This document shows, piece after piece, positions 47,460 through 57,163 of a stretch of 64,000 bases of DNA. The notes beneath the pieces are model-generated. The model saw only the letters and a program-made list of their open reading frames with translations. It was not told the origin of the DNA and searched no databases. The position numbers were made by a program, and so were the translations under genes. Each line of letters begins with the position of its first letter. The first letter of the stretch is position 1. This stretch comes from Shewanella morhuae (GTDB lineage: Bacteria; Pseudomonadota; Gammaproteobacteria; Enterobacterales; Shewanellaceae): assembly GCF_900156405.1 (NCBI RefSeq), contig NZ_FTNN01000014.1, forward strand, positions 42,352 through 106,351, given 5' to 3'.

Positions 47460-48851
47460 ATGGCTTATACAACGATCAATCCCTTTACGGGAGAACTCAT
47501 CAAAGAATTTCCCAATGCAACAGATACCGAAGTCACGCAGGCGATAGACTCCGCCCATCAGGCATTTTTGGCTTGGCGAACCACTCCCTTTGCCGACAAG
47601 GCAGTAATACTGTCTAAGGCTGCAACCATTCTCAGAGATAACAAGCGGCAATATGCTAAGTTGTTGACGTTAGAAATGGGCAAAGTAATTGCAGAAGCCG
47701 AAGCTGAGGTCGAGCTTTCGGCGCAAATTCTCGAATATTACGCCGAACATACCGAGCGACTGTTAGCTCCGCAAAAACTGCCAGTAGCCGATCCTGCAGA
47801 AGGTGAAGCGATACTGGTTCACGACCCCCTTGGCGTGTTGCTGGCTATCGAACCTTGGAACTTCCCTTACTATCAAATTGCCCGAATTTTGGCGCCGCAG
47901 ATATCCGTCGGAAATACTTTACTGCTCAAACACGCATCCAATGTGCCGCAATGCGCAGCGGCCTTTGAAGGCCTGATGCGCGATGCAGGGCTGCCACAAG
48001 GTGTATTCCAAAACCTGTATGCAACACGCGATCAAATTGAATATATTATTAATTCCCCCAAAGTACACGGAGTAGCACTCACAGGTTCTGAGGGTGCAGG
48101 CGCAATTATTGCCGCACAAGCTGGTAAAGCGCTGAAAAAATCCACCTTAGAACTAGGCGGGGCTGATGCTTTTATCGTGCTTGAAGATGCCGAGCTGCCA
48201 AAAACCATTGATTGGGCAGTATTTGGCCGTCACTGGAACGCTGGTCAGGTTTGCGTGTCGTCCAAGCGGATGATCTTAGTTGAAGCCATTTATGATGAGT
48301 TTATGCAAGGTTATATCAAAGGTGTCGAAGCGCTAAAAGCGGGCGATCCTATGGATCCCACTACCACATTGGCCCCGTTATCTTCTCAGGCTGCTGCCGA
48401 TGAAGTGAAGCAAAAAGTGCGTGATGCGGTAAAACATGGTGCAACTGCCACCGAAGTAGGCCCTAAAGTGCCAGAAAAAGGTGCCTTTGTGCAGCCGACG
48501 ATATTAACTAATGTCACGCCAGATAACCCCGCCTACTATTGGGAGTTTTTCGGCCCTATATCGATGATCCTCAAAGCGAAAGATGAACAAGAAGCGATTG
48601 ATATCGCCAACGACTCACCCTTTGGTCTGGGTGGCTCAGTGTTTACGGCTGATAATAAACGCGGTTTAGCGGTCGCTAAGCAGGTTTCAACCGGCATGAT
48701 GTTTGTTAATCATCCGACTATGGTCAAGGCCGATTTACCTTTTGGTGGTGTGCGCCGCTCAGGTTATGGCCGCGAGCTCATTGGTTTAGGCTTAAAAGAG
48801 TTTGTAAACCACAAACTGATTAATGTGGTTGATATTAACGCACCGTTCTAA
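47460..48851 (+). CDS. NAD(P)-dependent succinate-semialdehyde-type dehydrogenase
   Basis: An aldehyde dehydrogenase of 463 residues from ATG 47460, which has GGAGG 5 bases upstream; the longer frame to 47409 lacks a site. Landmarks are IEPWNFPYYQIARILAPQIS (cofactor site), the glutamate in STLELGGADAFIVL and the catalytic cysteine in HWNAGQVCVSSKRMI. The MAYTTINPFTGELIKEF start and the GGVRRSGYGRELIGLG end fit the succinate-semialdehyde dehydrogenase (YneI/GabD-like) group. It would feed semialdehydes into the TCA cycle. No transaminase is adjacent. A terminator follows. Confidence 0.88.
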   Translation: MAYTTINPFTGELIKEFPNATDTEVTQAIDSAHQAFLAWRTTPFADKAVILSKAATILRDNKRQYAKLLTLEMGKVIAEAEAEVELSAQILEYYAEHTERLLAPQKLPVADPAEGEAILVHDPLGVLLAIEPWNFPYYQIARILAPQISVGNTLLLKHASNVPQCAAAFEGLMRDAGLPQGVFQNLYATRDQIEYIINSPKVHGVALTGSEGAGAIIAAQAGKALKKSTLELGGADAFIVLEDAELPKTIDWAVFGRHWNAGQVCVSSKRMILVEAIYDEFMQGYIKGVEALKAGDPMDPTTTLAPLSSQAAADEVKQKVRDAVKHGATATEVGPKVPEKGAFVQPTILTNVTPDNPAYYWEFFGPISMILKAKDEQEAIDIANDSPFGLGGSVFTADNKRGLAVAKQVSTGMMFVNHPTMVKADLPFGGVRRSGYGRELIGLGLKEFVNHKLINVVDINAPF

Positions 48852-48874
48852 TCTATTCATTAAGACATGCGACT

Positions 48875-48912
48875 AAAAGCTAGGCAGGATTATCTGTCTG
48901 GCTTTTATTTTT
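48875..48912 (+). terminator. Intrinsic terminator after the semialdehyde dehydrogenase gene
   Basis: AAAAGC and GCTTTT pair around an inner CAG/CTG stem, followed by ATTTTT. It begins 24 bases after the stop codon and just touches the end of the convergent btuF. Confidence 0.7.
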
Positions 48913-49735
48913 AACGTGCTTTATCTAATGCACTACAGAAAGCTTGCACGCCAAGTAACGCTCTGGGCGTAGCACGGTGCAATAAATCGGCATTGATTTG
49001 ATAGATATGTTGTTTTTTAACCGCTGGGATCTCGGGCCATTGACTCCAATCAACACCTTTAACATTACCTTCTTCTTGGCTTTGTAAAATCACCTCGGGC
49101 AGAGTCAACAACACGTTTTCTAAACTCACCTGCGGATAATCGCTGGCGGCAGTGTAAAACACATTTTCACCATGGCACACATCCATAATTTGCTGGATCC
49201 AACTGTTTTTAGAAATCGTCATCAAGGGCGATGACCAGAGTTGATAAAACACCTTGGGCGCTGATTTTTCGGCATTCTCTGCCCGTAAACGGCTCAGCTC
49301 AGCACGATAAATAGCCGCGGCGTTACGCGCTTCTTCAACGTGTCCGGTTAATTGCCCTAACTCTTCAAGTTCCTTAGCAATTGCGTCTAAGGTCTTGGGG
49401 TCGCTACCATAAAGATTAAAGCCAAGCGATTTAAGCTGATTGATATCTTCGGCTTTATTACCCGAATCCCACACTACAATTAAATCAGGGTTGAGCTCGA
49501 GCACCCGCTCCATTTGAATACCATAATAGCCACCAATCCGCGGGATTTTTTTAGCTGCCTCAGGGTAATCTGCATAATCGGTCGCCGCCACAATCGCATC
49601 ACCCGCGCCTATGGCATAGAGCATTTCTACCGCGTGGGGCGAAAGCGCAATAATACGCTGGGCAGGTTTGGCTAATGCCTGCTGAGAAAGCAAAATACTC
49701 AGACCCAATATGCAGCCAACGTAATAGCGTTTCAT
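48911..49735 (-). CDS. btuF: Cobalamin ABC transporter binding protein BtuF
   Basis: BtuF is the periplasmic B12-binding partner of BtuCD. The product has 274 residues from ATG 49735; AAAGGG sits 6 bases before it but directly against the ATG two codons upstream, so the later one is preferred. A signal peptide ends near QQALA. The mature protein has RIIALSPHAVEMLYAIGAGD, then DYADYPEAAKKIPRIGGYYG and ELNPDLIVVWDSGN, the class III binding-protein layout seen in BtuF. The btuC and btuD genes lie 7-8 kb away at the other end of the B12 cluster on the same strand, separated here by a copD-like gene. Confidence 0.88.
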   Translation of the reverse strand: MKRYYVGCILGLSILLSQQALAKPAQRIIALSPHAVEMLYAIGAGDAIVAATDYADYPEAAKKIPRIGGYYGIQMERVLELNPDLIVVWDSGNKAEDINQLKSLGFNLYGSDPKTLDAIAKELEELGQLTGHVEEARNAAAIYRAELSRLRAENAEKSAPKVFYQLWSSPLMTISKNSWIQQIMDVCHGENVFYTAASDYPQVSLENVLLTLPEVILQSQEEGNVKGVDWSQWPEIPAVKKQHIYQINADLLHRATPRALLGVQAFCSALDKAR

Positions 49736-50353
49736 CGTCATCCCTTTAATGTTAATCCTACAATCATAGGCACCATAGATATCATTCCATGGCTATTTGC
49801 TGAAGGTAGCCTTTAATCAAATAGCCATATACTTATTAGCCATTGTCGCTGACACCAAACCATGACATAGCAGTATACCTAGAAACAATTACTTAGCTAA
49901 ATAATGTAACCATACACTGACATAAAATATGCCCATAGCCTGACAAAGAGGAACGCGCATAAATACTAGGCATTAGGATGGGAGTTAAAATGCAGTCAAA
50001 AGGAAGAGGTCAGTTTCATGTGGTTTATTAATTAACCAAACAATTTATGCATACGAGTATCACAGTCAGAAATGCACCTTTGGTAAACATAATCGCTACG
50101 CATCGTATAATATTCTGGTTTATCAGCTCGCAAATTTGCTAATGGCTCCCTTCAGACCAATCCTCACGGGTAACCCCTTGCTATGCACTAGTAGTTAACG
50201 TTTAATAACGGCATGTTATTGAATGGTGACTTCCTACTAAGGACTGTCATCTCATTAACTCATTCCCATATTGAGCAATCACAAACGCTAGCAAACTGGG
50301 TCGATTCGCTACGCTAGTCCGTGTTAACAGCGTTAGTATTTTAGGAGAAAAGC
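49736..50353. other. Gap between btuF and the copD-like gene
   Basis: This stretch of 618 bases has no gene I can support. It should hold the promoters of both divergent genes. I looked for, and did not find, a second cobalamin riboswitch in front of btuF. A 13-codon frame with a good binding site (49990-50031) is too short to call. The composition is A/T-rich, like the copD-like gene. Confidence 0.4.
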
Positions 50354-50797
50354 ATGTTTGGATTTTTATTATTACTGCATATTATTTCTGCGACAATTTG
50401 GACCGGAGGGCATATTGTTTTATCTATCGTTATTTTGCCTAAGGTGCTAAGAGACAAGTCACCAGAGCAGTTATTAGATTTCGAATCAGTTTATGAAAAA
50501 ATTGGCATGCCTGCCTTGATAATCCAAGTTATTACAGGGTTGTTATTGGCATATAGATTGGTACCTAACATTAGTGAATGGTTTAATATGAGCAATCCTA
50601 TTTCTCATGTTATTTCAGCTAAGTTGCTACTTCTATTTTTAACTGTTTGCTTTGCCATAGATGCTAGGTTTCGCGTAATCCCTGCTTTGTCACCAAGCAA
50701 CCTTAAAGTCATGGCTTGGCATATTATACCTGTGACAATTTTTTCAATACTATTTGTTTTCGTTGGTGTTTCATTTAGAACTGGCTGGTTATATTAG
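50354..50797 (+). CDS. CopD-family membrane protein, foreign-looking composition
   Basis: The product has 147 residues and four hydrophobic segments (about 1-25, 52-70, 84-104 and 118-142). The pattern LLLLHIISATIWTGGHIVLS with an early His, GMPALIIQVITGLLLAYR and AKLLLLFLTVCFAIDARFR resembles the CopD / DUF2269-like group of small membrane proteins, some linked to copper or heme. The gene is clearly more A/T-rich than its neighbours and uses AGA, AGG and ATA codons often. It sits on the opposite strand between btuF and cobO, so it may be a transferred gene in the B12 block. AGGAGA precedes the ATG. Confidence 0.75.
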   Translation: MFGFLLLLHIISATIWTGGHIVLSIVILPKVLRDKSPEQLLDFESVYEKIGMPALIIQVITGLLLAYRLVPNISEWFNMSNPISHVISAKLLLLFLTVCFAIDARFRVIPALSPSNLKVMAWHIIPVTIFSILFVFVGVSFRTGWLY

Positions 50798-50951
50798 AAT
50801 GCTAACAAATAAGGATATGCCGCGCGTAGCCGCACGAAAACAGTTTTCATTGGATTCGAACGGACGCACTTTTAACCCACAGTGAGATAGAAAAGTATAA
50901 AGTTGTGGCCAATATAACTCAGCCACAACAGTTCAGCGACAAAACCATAAA

Positions 50952-51575
50952 TCAATAATCAAAACCTTGCTGCGCTTTTATACCCGCTTCGAAGGCATGT
51001 TTCAGCGGCTGTACTTCGCTCACCGTATCGGCCAGTTCAATAATGGCACGGTGACAAGCGCGGCCGGTGATAATCACATGTTGCATTGGCGGGCGATTAC
51101 GCAGCGCAGTGAGCACGCGCTCCACATCCAAATAGTGATAACTCACCATGTACGTCAATTCATCGAGCATCACGCAATCTATGCTCTCATCTTGTAATAA
51201 TTGCTCGGCAACTTCCCATGCGAGCAAGGCGGCTGCGGTGTCTTTCTCTTTATCTTGGGTTTCCCATGTAAAACCTGTGCCCATTACATGAAACGCAACC
51301 CCAGCACCTTCAAGTAAATTGCGCTCCCCGCACTCCCAAGTGCCTTTAATAAATTGCACTACCGCCGCTTTTTTACCGTGACCGACAGCGCGGGCAACGG
51401 TACCAAAACCTGAGGTAGACTTACCTTTGCCATTACCGGTTAACACCAGCAGAATGCCCTTTTCTTCTTGGGCTGCTGCAATTTTGGCATCAACACCTTG
51501 TTTGAGTTTCTGTTGACGCTCTTTGTGGCGGTCGGCCTTGATTTGCGTTTGCTCGTTATCGGTTTGTGCTGTCAT
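50952..51575 (-). CDS. cobO: Cob(I)yrinic acid a,c-diamide adenosyltransferase
   Basis: CobO (CobA/BtuR type) attaches the 5'-deoxyadenosyl group to reduced corrinoids. The product has 207 residues with the P-loop GNGKGKSTSGFG near residue 47. AVVQFIKGTWECGERNLL, ALLAWEVAEQLL, VMLDELTYMVSYHYL and VIITGRACHRAIIELAD are all typical. AAGGAAA lies before the ATG. It is the last gene of the riboswitch-led B12 run, 29 bases after cobQ. Confidence 0.94.
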   Translation of the reverse strand: MTAQTDNEQTQIKADRHKERQQKLKQGVDAKIAAAQEEKGILLVLTGNGKGKSTSGFGTVARAVGHGKKAAVVQFIKGTWECGERNLLEGAGVAFHVMGTGFTWETQDKEKDTAAALLAWEVAEQLLQDESIDCVMLDELTYMVSYHYLDVERVLTALRNRPPMQHVIITGRACHRAIIELADTVSEVQPLKHAFEAGIKAQQGFDY

Positions 51576-51604
51576 GGTCTTTCCTTCGCTCTGCTGCTAA
51601 AAAC

Positions 51605-53260
51605 TTATGATTCTAAAATAGCCTGTAATTTTGGCATGTCTAAATGTTTTGCTAACACATCGGCTAAACGGTCGAGTTGTTGCTCACGTATTTGATTGAT
51701 ATCTATCGCCTTAGCATCACTTAATCCCGCCCAGTGCAAAATAAGTTGGCAGGCATCAGGACTATCAAACAAGCCGTGTAAATAGCTACCTAAAATTTGC
51801 GCGTCAGCACTTTGCAACCCATCGGCAAAACTCACCGCAGGCACTTTTACACTGGTAAAATCTGGGGTTAACTGTAAAAGCGCATTATTGTATGCATGTT
51901 GAGGCGTGAGATAGCTTGATTCACCACAGTGGATTTCATATCCCTTCACATCAACAGTTTGCCCAAGCAGGTTAAGCTGTCCACTGACCCGCCGTAATTG
52001 TTTGTCGGCTTTAAGTTCAGTGCTTAGCGGCAAGTATCCAAGCCCAATGCTATCGCCGGCACTGCCTTCAATACCTAGGGGATCAGCAATGTACTGGCCT
52101 AGCATTTGATAACCGCCACAAATGCCCAGCACTTTTCCGCCATAACGCAGATGTGTGGCGATATCATTATCCCAGCCTTGCTGGCGTAAAAAGGCCAAAT
52201 CGGCGCGCACATTCTTACTACCAGGCAAAATCAATAAATCGGCAGCGGGTAAATGAGTGACGTGATTAGCGGCTTGGGTTTGCAGCGACACATAGTCAAA
52301 ATCGATATCAGGATGTAACCGCAACGGATCAAAATCGGTATGATTACTGATCCTTGGATACACTAGCACCCGCACTGTTAAGCGACGATGGGTGTCCTTA
52401 ATCGGCGCACTTTGCAGCGCATCCTCGGCATCTAAATGCAGATCATGTAGATAAGGCAACACGCCTAAAACAGGCTTGTTTGTATAGGCTTCAAGCCAAT
52501 CCAGCCCCGATTGCAACAAGCTAATATCGCCACGGAAACGGTTAATCACAAAGCCCTTTACCCGCGCTTGTTCAGATACAGATAACAGCGCCAGCGTCCC
52601 AACCAAATGTGCAAATACACCGCCTTTATCGATATCGGCAATAATAACCACCGGACAATCCACCGCTTCGGCAAAACCCATATTGGCAATATCGCCCTCA
52701 CGTAAATTGATCTCAGCCGGACTACCCGCACCTTCAACCACAATAGTCTGATATTGGCCGGATAATCGCTCGAAGGATCCCAGCACGGCGCCAAGTGCCA
52801 TTGCTTTGTAGTCCTTAGACTTAGGCCCAAAAAAGGCCGAAGCTTCGAGCGTTGTCAACGCTTTACCCTGAACAATAATTTGCGCGCCCGTGTCTGAGCT
52901 AGGTTTAAGCAAAATGGGGTTAAAATCCGTATGTGGCTCAAGGTAACAAGCCGCAGCCTGCAATGCTTGTGCGCGGCCAATCTCGCCGCCATCAACGGTG
53001 ACGGCACTATTGAGTGCCATATTTTGCGGTTTAAAGGGCGCGACCTTAATACCTTGACGGGCAAATAAACGACATAACCCAGCCACTAAAGTACTTTTGC
53101 CAGCGTCTGAAGTTGTGCCCTGTATCATCAATACCTTAGCGCGATGATTCATGCCTGCCACAGGCGTAGTACTGCTCAAAGGCACAGTGCTCAACACCGT
53201 TGTTTGGGTATTATCGAGTGCATTCGCACAGGCTGTGCTGTTGGTGTTTGAAGAGGGCAT
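51605..53260 (-). CDS. cobQ: Cobyric acid synthase
   Basis: CobQ (CbiP) amidates four carboxylates of adenosylcobyrinic acid a,c-diamide using glutamine. The N-terminal dethiobiotin-synthetase-like domain has the P-loop in [19 protein letters not shown] and [13 protein letters not shown]. The C-terminal triad-type glutamine amidotransferase domain has [11 protein letters not shown] and, near the end, the histidine in GSYLHGLFD. At 551 residues it has an N-terminal Ser/Thr-rich extension of about 36 residues with no homology I recognise. An internal ATG at 53152 ([10 protein letters not shown]) would give the usual length of about 515, but neither start has a strong binding site. Confidence 0.93.
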   Translation of the reverse strand: MPSSNTNSTACANALDNTQTTVLSTVPLSSTTPVAGMNHRAKVLMIQGTTSDAGKSTLVAGLCRLFARQGIKVAPFKPQNMALNSAVTVDGGEIGRAQALQAAACYLEPHTDFNPILLKPSSDTGAQIIVQGKALTTLEASAFFGPKSKDYKAMALGAVLGSFERLSGQYQTIVVEGAGSPAEINLREGDIANMGFAEAVDCPVVIIADIDKGGVFAHLVGTLALLSVSEQARVKGFVINRFRGDISLLQSGLDWLEAYTNKPVLGVLPYLHDLHLDAEDALQSAPIKDTHRRLTVRVLVYPRISNHTDFDPLRLHPDIDFDYVSLQTQAANHVTHLPAADLLILPGSKNVRADLAFLRQQGWDNDIATHLRYGGKVLGICGGYQMLGQYIADPLGIEGSAGDSIGLGYLPLSTELKADKQLRRVSGQLNLLGQTVDVKGYEIHCGESSYLTPQHAYNNALLQLTPDFTSVKVPAVSFADGLQSADAQILGSYLHGLFDSPDACQLILHWAGLSDAKAIDINQIREQQLDRLADVLAKHLDMPKLQAILES

Positions 53261-53364
53261 AGGTTAAAAATTTATTCTCAATTTGCAGGAGTTAACATAA
53301 AAACTCAGCTGAACATCATTTAAGCCACTAAAGTCTCAGACTATCTAAGACAACCTAAGACTAT

Positions 53365-53976
53365 CTAAAGCGGTTTTAATGCTAGGGGTAAGCCCGCAAC
53401 GACTAAGGTAACATTATCCGCTAAGGCAGCAACGGCCTGGTTTAACCAGCCAGCTTCGTCAACAAATTGTCGGCTCAACTCACCTAAGGGCACTATGCCA
53501 GAGCCGACTTCGTTACTGATCAAAATCACTACACCTTCAAGCTCAGTCAGCGCATCCACAAAAGCGGTTTTTTCTGTCTGCCAATTCGCTAAAGCTTTAT
53601 CTGTTGACGTTGCAATGGCAAAGTCTGAGGCATTCCACTCGGTCGGCGCGGGTTCATTATCAACTTGCGGATTGGATGCGAGTAATTGATTGGTTAACCA
53701 CAGGGTTAAACAGTCGACTAAAATCACTCGCCCAGGTTTGGCTAAGCGCGCTAATGTGGCCGTCAATGCCAGTGGCTCCTCAAACAATTGCCACTCAACG
53801 CCATCGTCAGAACGGTTCACTTGATGCTTGGCAATGCGTGTTGCCATTTCATCATCTAGCGCCTGCGCCGTTGCCACATAACAGGCATCAAAACCCAGCG
53901 CTGTATATTGACGCACTAAGGCTTCACCGTAACGACTTTTTCCGCTACGGGCGCCGCCTAGCACGAGGTGGATCAC
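53365..53976 (-). CDS. cobU: Adenosylcobinamide kinase / phosphate guanylyltransferase
   Basis: CobU (CobP) phosphorylates adenosylcobinamide and then transfers GMP, preparing the nucleotide-loop assembly. The product has 203 residues and begins MIHLVLGGARSGKSRYGEAL, with the P-loop at once. RVILVDCLTLWLTNQLL, VILISNEVGSGIVPLGELSR and DEAGWLNQAVAALADNVTLV are conserved features. Its start overlaps the end of cobS by four bases, so the two are translationally coupled. Confidence 0.94.
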   Translation of the reverse strand: MIHLVLGGARSGKSRYGEALVRQYTALGFDACYVATAQALDDEMATRIAKHQVNRSDDGVEWQLFEEPLALTATLARLAKPGRVILVDCLTLWLTNQLLASNPQVDNEPAPTEWNASDFAIATSTDKALANWQTEKTAFVDALTELEGVVILISNEVGSGIVPLGELSRQFVDEAGWLNQAVAALADNVTLVVAGLPLALKPL

Positions 53977-54761
53977 TGTATGCTACCAACAACGAGCAAT
54001 ACAAAATAACACACTATTTCAGCCACTTGCTGCGCAGCACCTAGGGTATCACCTGTGTAACCGCCAATTTGACGTCTGAATATCACGATGATCAAACGGC
54101 GTAATCCTATCATCACCAACAATAATGACAATGCCGCTAATCCCTTGAGGAATAACAGTACTAGCACGCCACTGGCGAGCAGGATAAACAGATCATTAAT
54201 GCCTTGATGTTGCGATAACGGCTTTGACTTACTGGTCTCATCATCGCGAACATATTTTTCGCTAAAGATGATACTCGCCGACACCACACGGCTCACGGTA
54301 TGCGCCACGATAAGCGCCGAGCCCGCCACCACAGGATCGTACAGGGCTAACTCGACCAACAACTGCCATTTCAGCAGCAGAGCCAACATTAGCGCCAAGG
54401 CGCCATAGCTGCCAAGGCGCGAGTCCTTCATGATCCGTAGCTTATCTTCGACCGTCCAACCACCACCAAAACCATCAAAGGTATCGGCGAGGCCATCTTC
54501 ATGGAATCCCCCCGTAAGCAATACGCCAACGAGCATAGCCAACAGCACAGAAACGCCAGCGGGGAGCCAGTTCTGCGTCAACCAAAACACAATGGCACTG
54601 AGCAGGCCGACTAAAAGACCGACCAGACCGAAATAACGGCTGGCTTTATTCAACTTATCGCCATCGACCTCAACCCAGCTCGGCATAGGAATACGGGTAA
54701 AATAGCCCATGGCAACAAAAAACAAATCTATCTCTTTGTGCCAGCTTTCGCGTTCTGACAT
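53973..54761 (-). CDS. cobS: Adenosylcobinamide-GDP ribazoletransferase (cobalamin synthase)
   Basis: CobS joins adenosylcobinamide-GDP with alpha-ribazole (phosphate) in the inner membrane to complete the cofactor. The product has 262 residues and six to seven hydrophobic segments. YFTRIPMPSWVEVDGDKLNK, the strongly conserved GGFHEDGLADTFDGFGGG and KDSRLGSYGALAL are diagnostic. AAGGA precedes the ATG by 6 bases. It lies between cobT and cobU in the riboswitch-led run. Confidence 0.94.
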   Translation of the reverse strand: MSERESWHKEIDLFFVAMGYFTRIPMPSWVEVDGDKLNKASRYFGLVGLLVGLLSAIVFWLTQNWLPAGVSVLLAMLVGVLLTGGFHEDGLADTFDGFGGGWTVEDKLRIMKDSRLGSYGALALMLALLLKWQLLVELALYDPVVAGSALIVAHTVSRVVSASIIFSEKYVRDDETSKSKPLSQHQGINDLFILLASGVLVLLFLKGLAALSLLLVMIGLRRLIIVIFRRQIGGYTGDTLGAAQQVAEIVCYFVLLVVGSIQ

Positions 54762-54866
54762 AAAGCATCCTTAGTGAATTCACACTTGCTATACGATTTA
54801 AGATTAAAACAGTTGGCTAACAGTTATTATTTTAAATAAGTAAAATAAGAGACTTAGCAGAGTACA

Positions 54867-55931
54867 TCATACAACAGCCTCAATCCCTGCATCACTAAAA
54901 CTCGCCATTTGGTTGTAAAAATTTACTGCAGCTTGAATAAGCGGCAATGCCAAGGCGGCACCCGTACCTTCGCCTAATCTTAACCCGAGGGCCAACAAGG
55001 GTTTAGCCTGTAAAAAATCTAACATGCGCAGATGCCCTTGTTCGTCAGATTGATGGGCAAAAATTAAATAATCGCGCACATTCGGCGCAATTTTTACCGC
55101 CACTAGCGCCGCAGCAGTCGCGATAAAACCATCTATCACCACCAGCATTTTGCGCTCAGCCGCGGCTAATATCGCCCCTGTCATCTGCACAATTTCAAAC
55201 CCGCCTAAGCAGGCTAACACGGCTTTGGGTCCCGTTAAGGCGCGTTGATGCAACTGCAAAGCTTGCTCTATTAACGCCAGTTTACGCGCTAAGGTTTCAG
55301 CATCAATTCCCGTACCGCGCCCCACGCAATCAGCCACATCAAATTGCATCATTGCCGCCATAATCGCTGCTGCTGCCGAGGTATTACCTATGCCCATTTC
55401 GCCAAAGGCAATCAAATTACAACCTGCTTGATGGTGGCGTTCAATTAAATCTCGCGCCATGGCAAAGCCTTTATCAACAGTATTTAGCGCCATGGCGGGC
55501 GCCAAATGAATCGCCTCAGTCCCGGCGCCAAGACGTTGATTAATAATGCCATCAACATCTTCAACTGGCGTTAAAATACCGCAATCAATCACTTCGAGCT
55601 TAAAGCCCACCTGCCGACAAAATACATTAATCGCCGCGCCGCCATGGGCAAAGTTTTGCACCATTTGGCGCGTGACTTCGCTCGGCGCAATCGACACTCC
55701 CTGCGCGGCAATACCATGATCTCCCGCAAACACTAGCAGAGTTGGATGAGCGATTTTTAGTGTATCTTGTGGCAACATTGCGCCTTGCACACGGGCAATC
55801 TGTAACGCCAAGGATTCAAGCAGACCTAAAGCGCCCAGCGGTTTAGTTTTAAGATCAATCTTCTGCTGAATCATTGGATCCTGCGCGTTACTCACTGAGC
55901 TTATTTGAAAAGATACAGCTGATTGAGGCAT
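54867..55931 (-). CDS. cobT: Nicotinate-nucleotide--dimethylbenzimidazole phosphoribosyltransferase
   Basis: CobT activates the lower-ligand base (dimethylbenzimidazole) to alpha-ribazole phosphate. The product has 354 residues. [23 protein letters not shown] near the N-terminus, [35 protein letters not shown] and the catalytic-glutamate region [16 protein letters not shown] are all present. GGAG precedes the ATG. No gene for making dimethylbenzimidazole (bluB) lies in the window, so the base may be imported or made elsewhere. Confidence 0.95.
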   Translation of the reverse strand: MPQSAVSFQISSVSNAQDPMIQQKIDLKTKPLGALGLLESLALQIARVQGAMLPQDTLKIAHPTLLVFAGDHGIAAQGVSIAPSEVTRQMVQNFAHGGAAINVFCRQVGFKLEVIDCGILTPVEDVDGIINQRLGAGTEAIHLAPAMALNTVDKGFAMARDLIERHHQAGCNLIAFGEMGIGNTSAAAAIMAAMMQFDVADCVGRGTGIDAETLARKLALIEQALQLHQRALTGPKAVLACLGGFEIVQMTGAILAAAERKMLVVIDGFIATAAALVAVKIAPNVRDYLIFAHQSDEQGHLRMLDFLQAKPLLALGLRLGEGTGAALALPLIQAAVNFYNQMASFSDAGIEAVV

Positions 55932-56031
55932 CCCTACTCCGCTTATACTTATTTAACTTTATTGAACTTAATTTAACTTAATGGAATTGAACTAGGTTGA
56001 ATTACATGATTTAAAATCATCTCGCACAGGC

Positions 56032-57117
56032 TTACCCCACCACCCTGCGCCTACGCAAAATCAGTAAAAAGAATAAGCTACCAATAGCTGCAGTAATAAT
56101 CCCTACGGGCAACTCTTGATTACCCAACAAACAGCGCGCTAATACATCAATCCATACCATAAACAATCCACCCACCAACGCCGTTAATAAAATCGGCTGA
56201 CGACCAGGAAATAGCATGCGCACAGTATGGGGGATCATCAAACCTACAAAACCAATACCGCCACAGGTGGCAACCAAAACGGCGGTAATTAACGAGCACA
56301 GTAACAACATGCTGAGTCGTAACTTAGGTACATTTACCCCTAAGGTATGGGCAGTTTCATCCCCCGCTTGCAGCGCCATAATCTGCCGCTTCATGCCTAA
56401 GATAATCAATAAGCTCACCCCAACTACCAGAGTCGGCAAAATAAGTAACGACCAACTGGCCTTGGCAAAACTGCCTAAACTCCAAAACAATACCGAAGCC
56501 GTGGCCTGCGGGCTGGCAAAATACAACAATAAACTGGTCAGTGCGCCAAACATAAAAGAGGTTGCTACGCCCGAAAGCAGCATGCGCTCAACTTGACTAT
56601 TAAGCCCAAGACCCGATAACGCTAACACAATCAACACCGACAAACTGGCGCCAATAAAAGCCCCTAAAGGTAAGCTAAACCACAACAATCCCGATAACGC
56701 GCCCGAACCGCTAAAAATCCCCGAGTGCGCCGCCATGGCAACGTTGTCAAAAAAACCTGAGCTGGTAAACAGCGTCAACATCACTACAGCGCCAAAGGAA
56801 GCCCCAGAGCTAATGCCAAACAAATAAGGGTCTGCCAGTGGGTTACGGGTTACGGTTTGTAATACACTGCCCGCCAGTGATAAACCCGCCCCCGCCACAA
56901 ATGCTAGCAAAATACGCGGCAGTCTTAGCTCCATCACAATGCGCTCAGTCATACCGCTTGCCTGAGTAATGTTGGCAACCTTATTAGTAAACACGTGAAT
57001 AACATCCATAAAGCTGATGTTTGCCGCGCCAAAACTGGTCGCGGCTATCGGTGTCATTAATGTCAATATGGCTAACGCCAGCAGCATAAACTGTTGTCTT
57101 GTTAAAAGTGTCACCAT
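56032..57117 (-). CDS. btuC: Cobalamin ABC transporter permease BtuC
   Basis: A FecCD/BtuC-type permease of 361 residues and about ten membrane helices. I begin it at ATG 57117 and not at the TTG three codons earlier. LRLPRILLAFVAGAGLSLAG, TRNPLADPYLFGISSGASFG, the ATPase-contacting LQAGDETAHTLGVNVPKLRL and GGIGFVGLMIPHTVRMLF are family features. The B12 assignment rests on the riboswitch upstream and the cob genes downstream, since heme and siderophore permeases look alike. Compare the separate heme permease at 33310. Confidence 0.9.
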   Translation of the reverse strand: MVTLLTRQQFMLLALAILTLMTPIAATSFGAANISFMDVIHVFTNKVANITQASGMTERIVMELRLPRILLAFVAGAGLSLAGSVLQTVTRNPLADPYLFGISSGASFGAVVMLTLFTSSGFFDNVAMAAHSGIFSGSGALSGLLWFSLPLGAFIGASLSVLIVLALSGLGLNSQVERMLLSGVATSFMFGALTSLLLYFASPQATASVLFWSLGSFAKASWSLLILPTLVVGVSLLIILGMKRQIMALQAGDETAHTLGVNVPKLRLSMLLLCSLITAVLVATCGGIGFVGLMIPHTVRMLFPGRQPILLTALVGGLFMVWIDVLARCLLGNQELPVGIITAAIGSLFFLLILRRRRVVG

Positions 57118-57163
57118 AGACCCCAAGTTTGAGATGAAATACAGCTTTGCTTACTCCCCTTAA

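Noticed and set aside
49990..50031. 13-codon frame with a good ribosome binding site
   Set aside because: Too short and without context or conservation evidence to call a gene.
50330..50860. Integron-cassette-like flanks of the copD-like gene (GCGTTAG before it and GCTAACAA after it)
   Set aside because: The boxes do not fit the attC core pattern GTTRRRY and its inverse, no palindromic attC arms of the right length were found, and no integrase is nearby.
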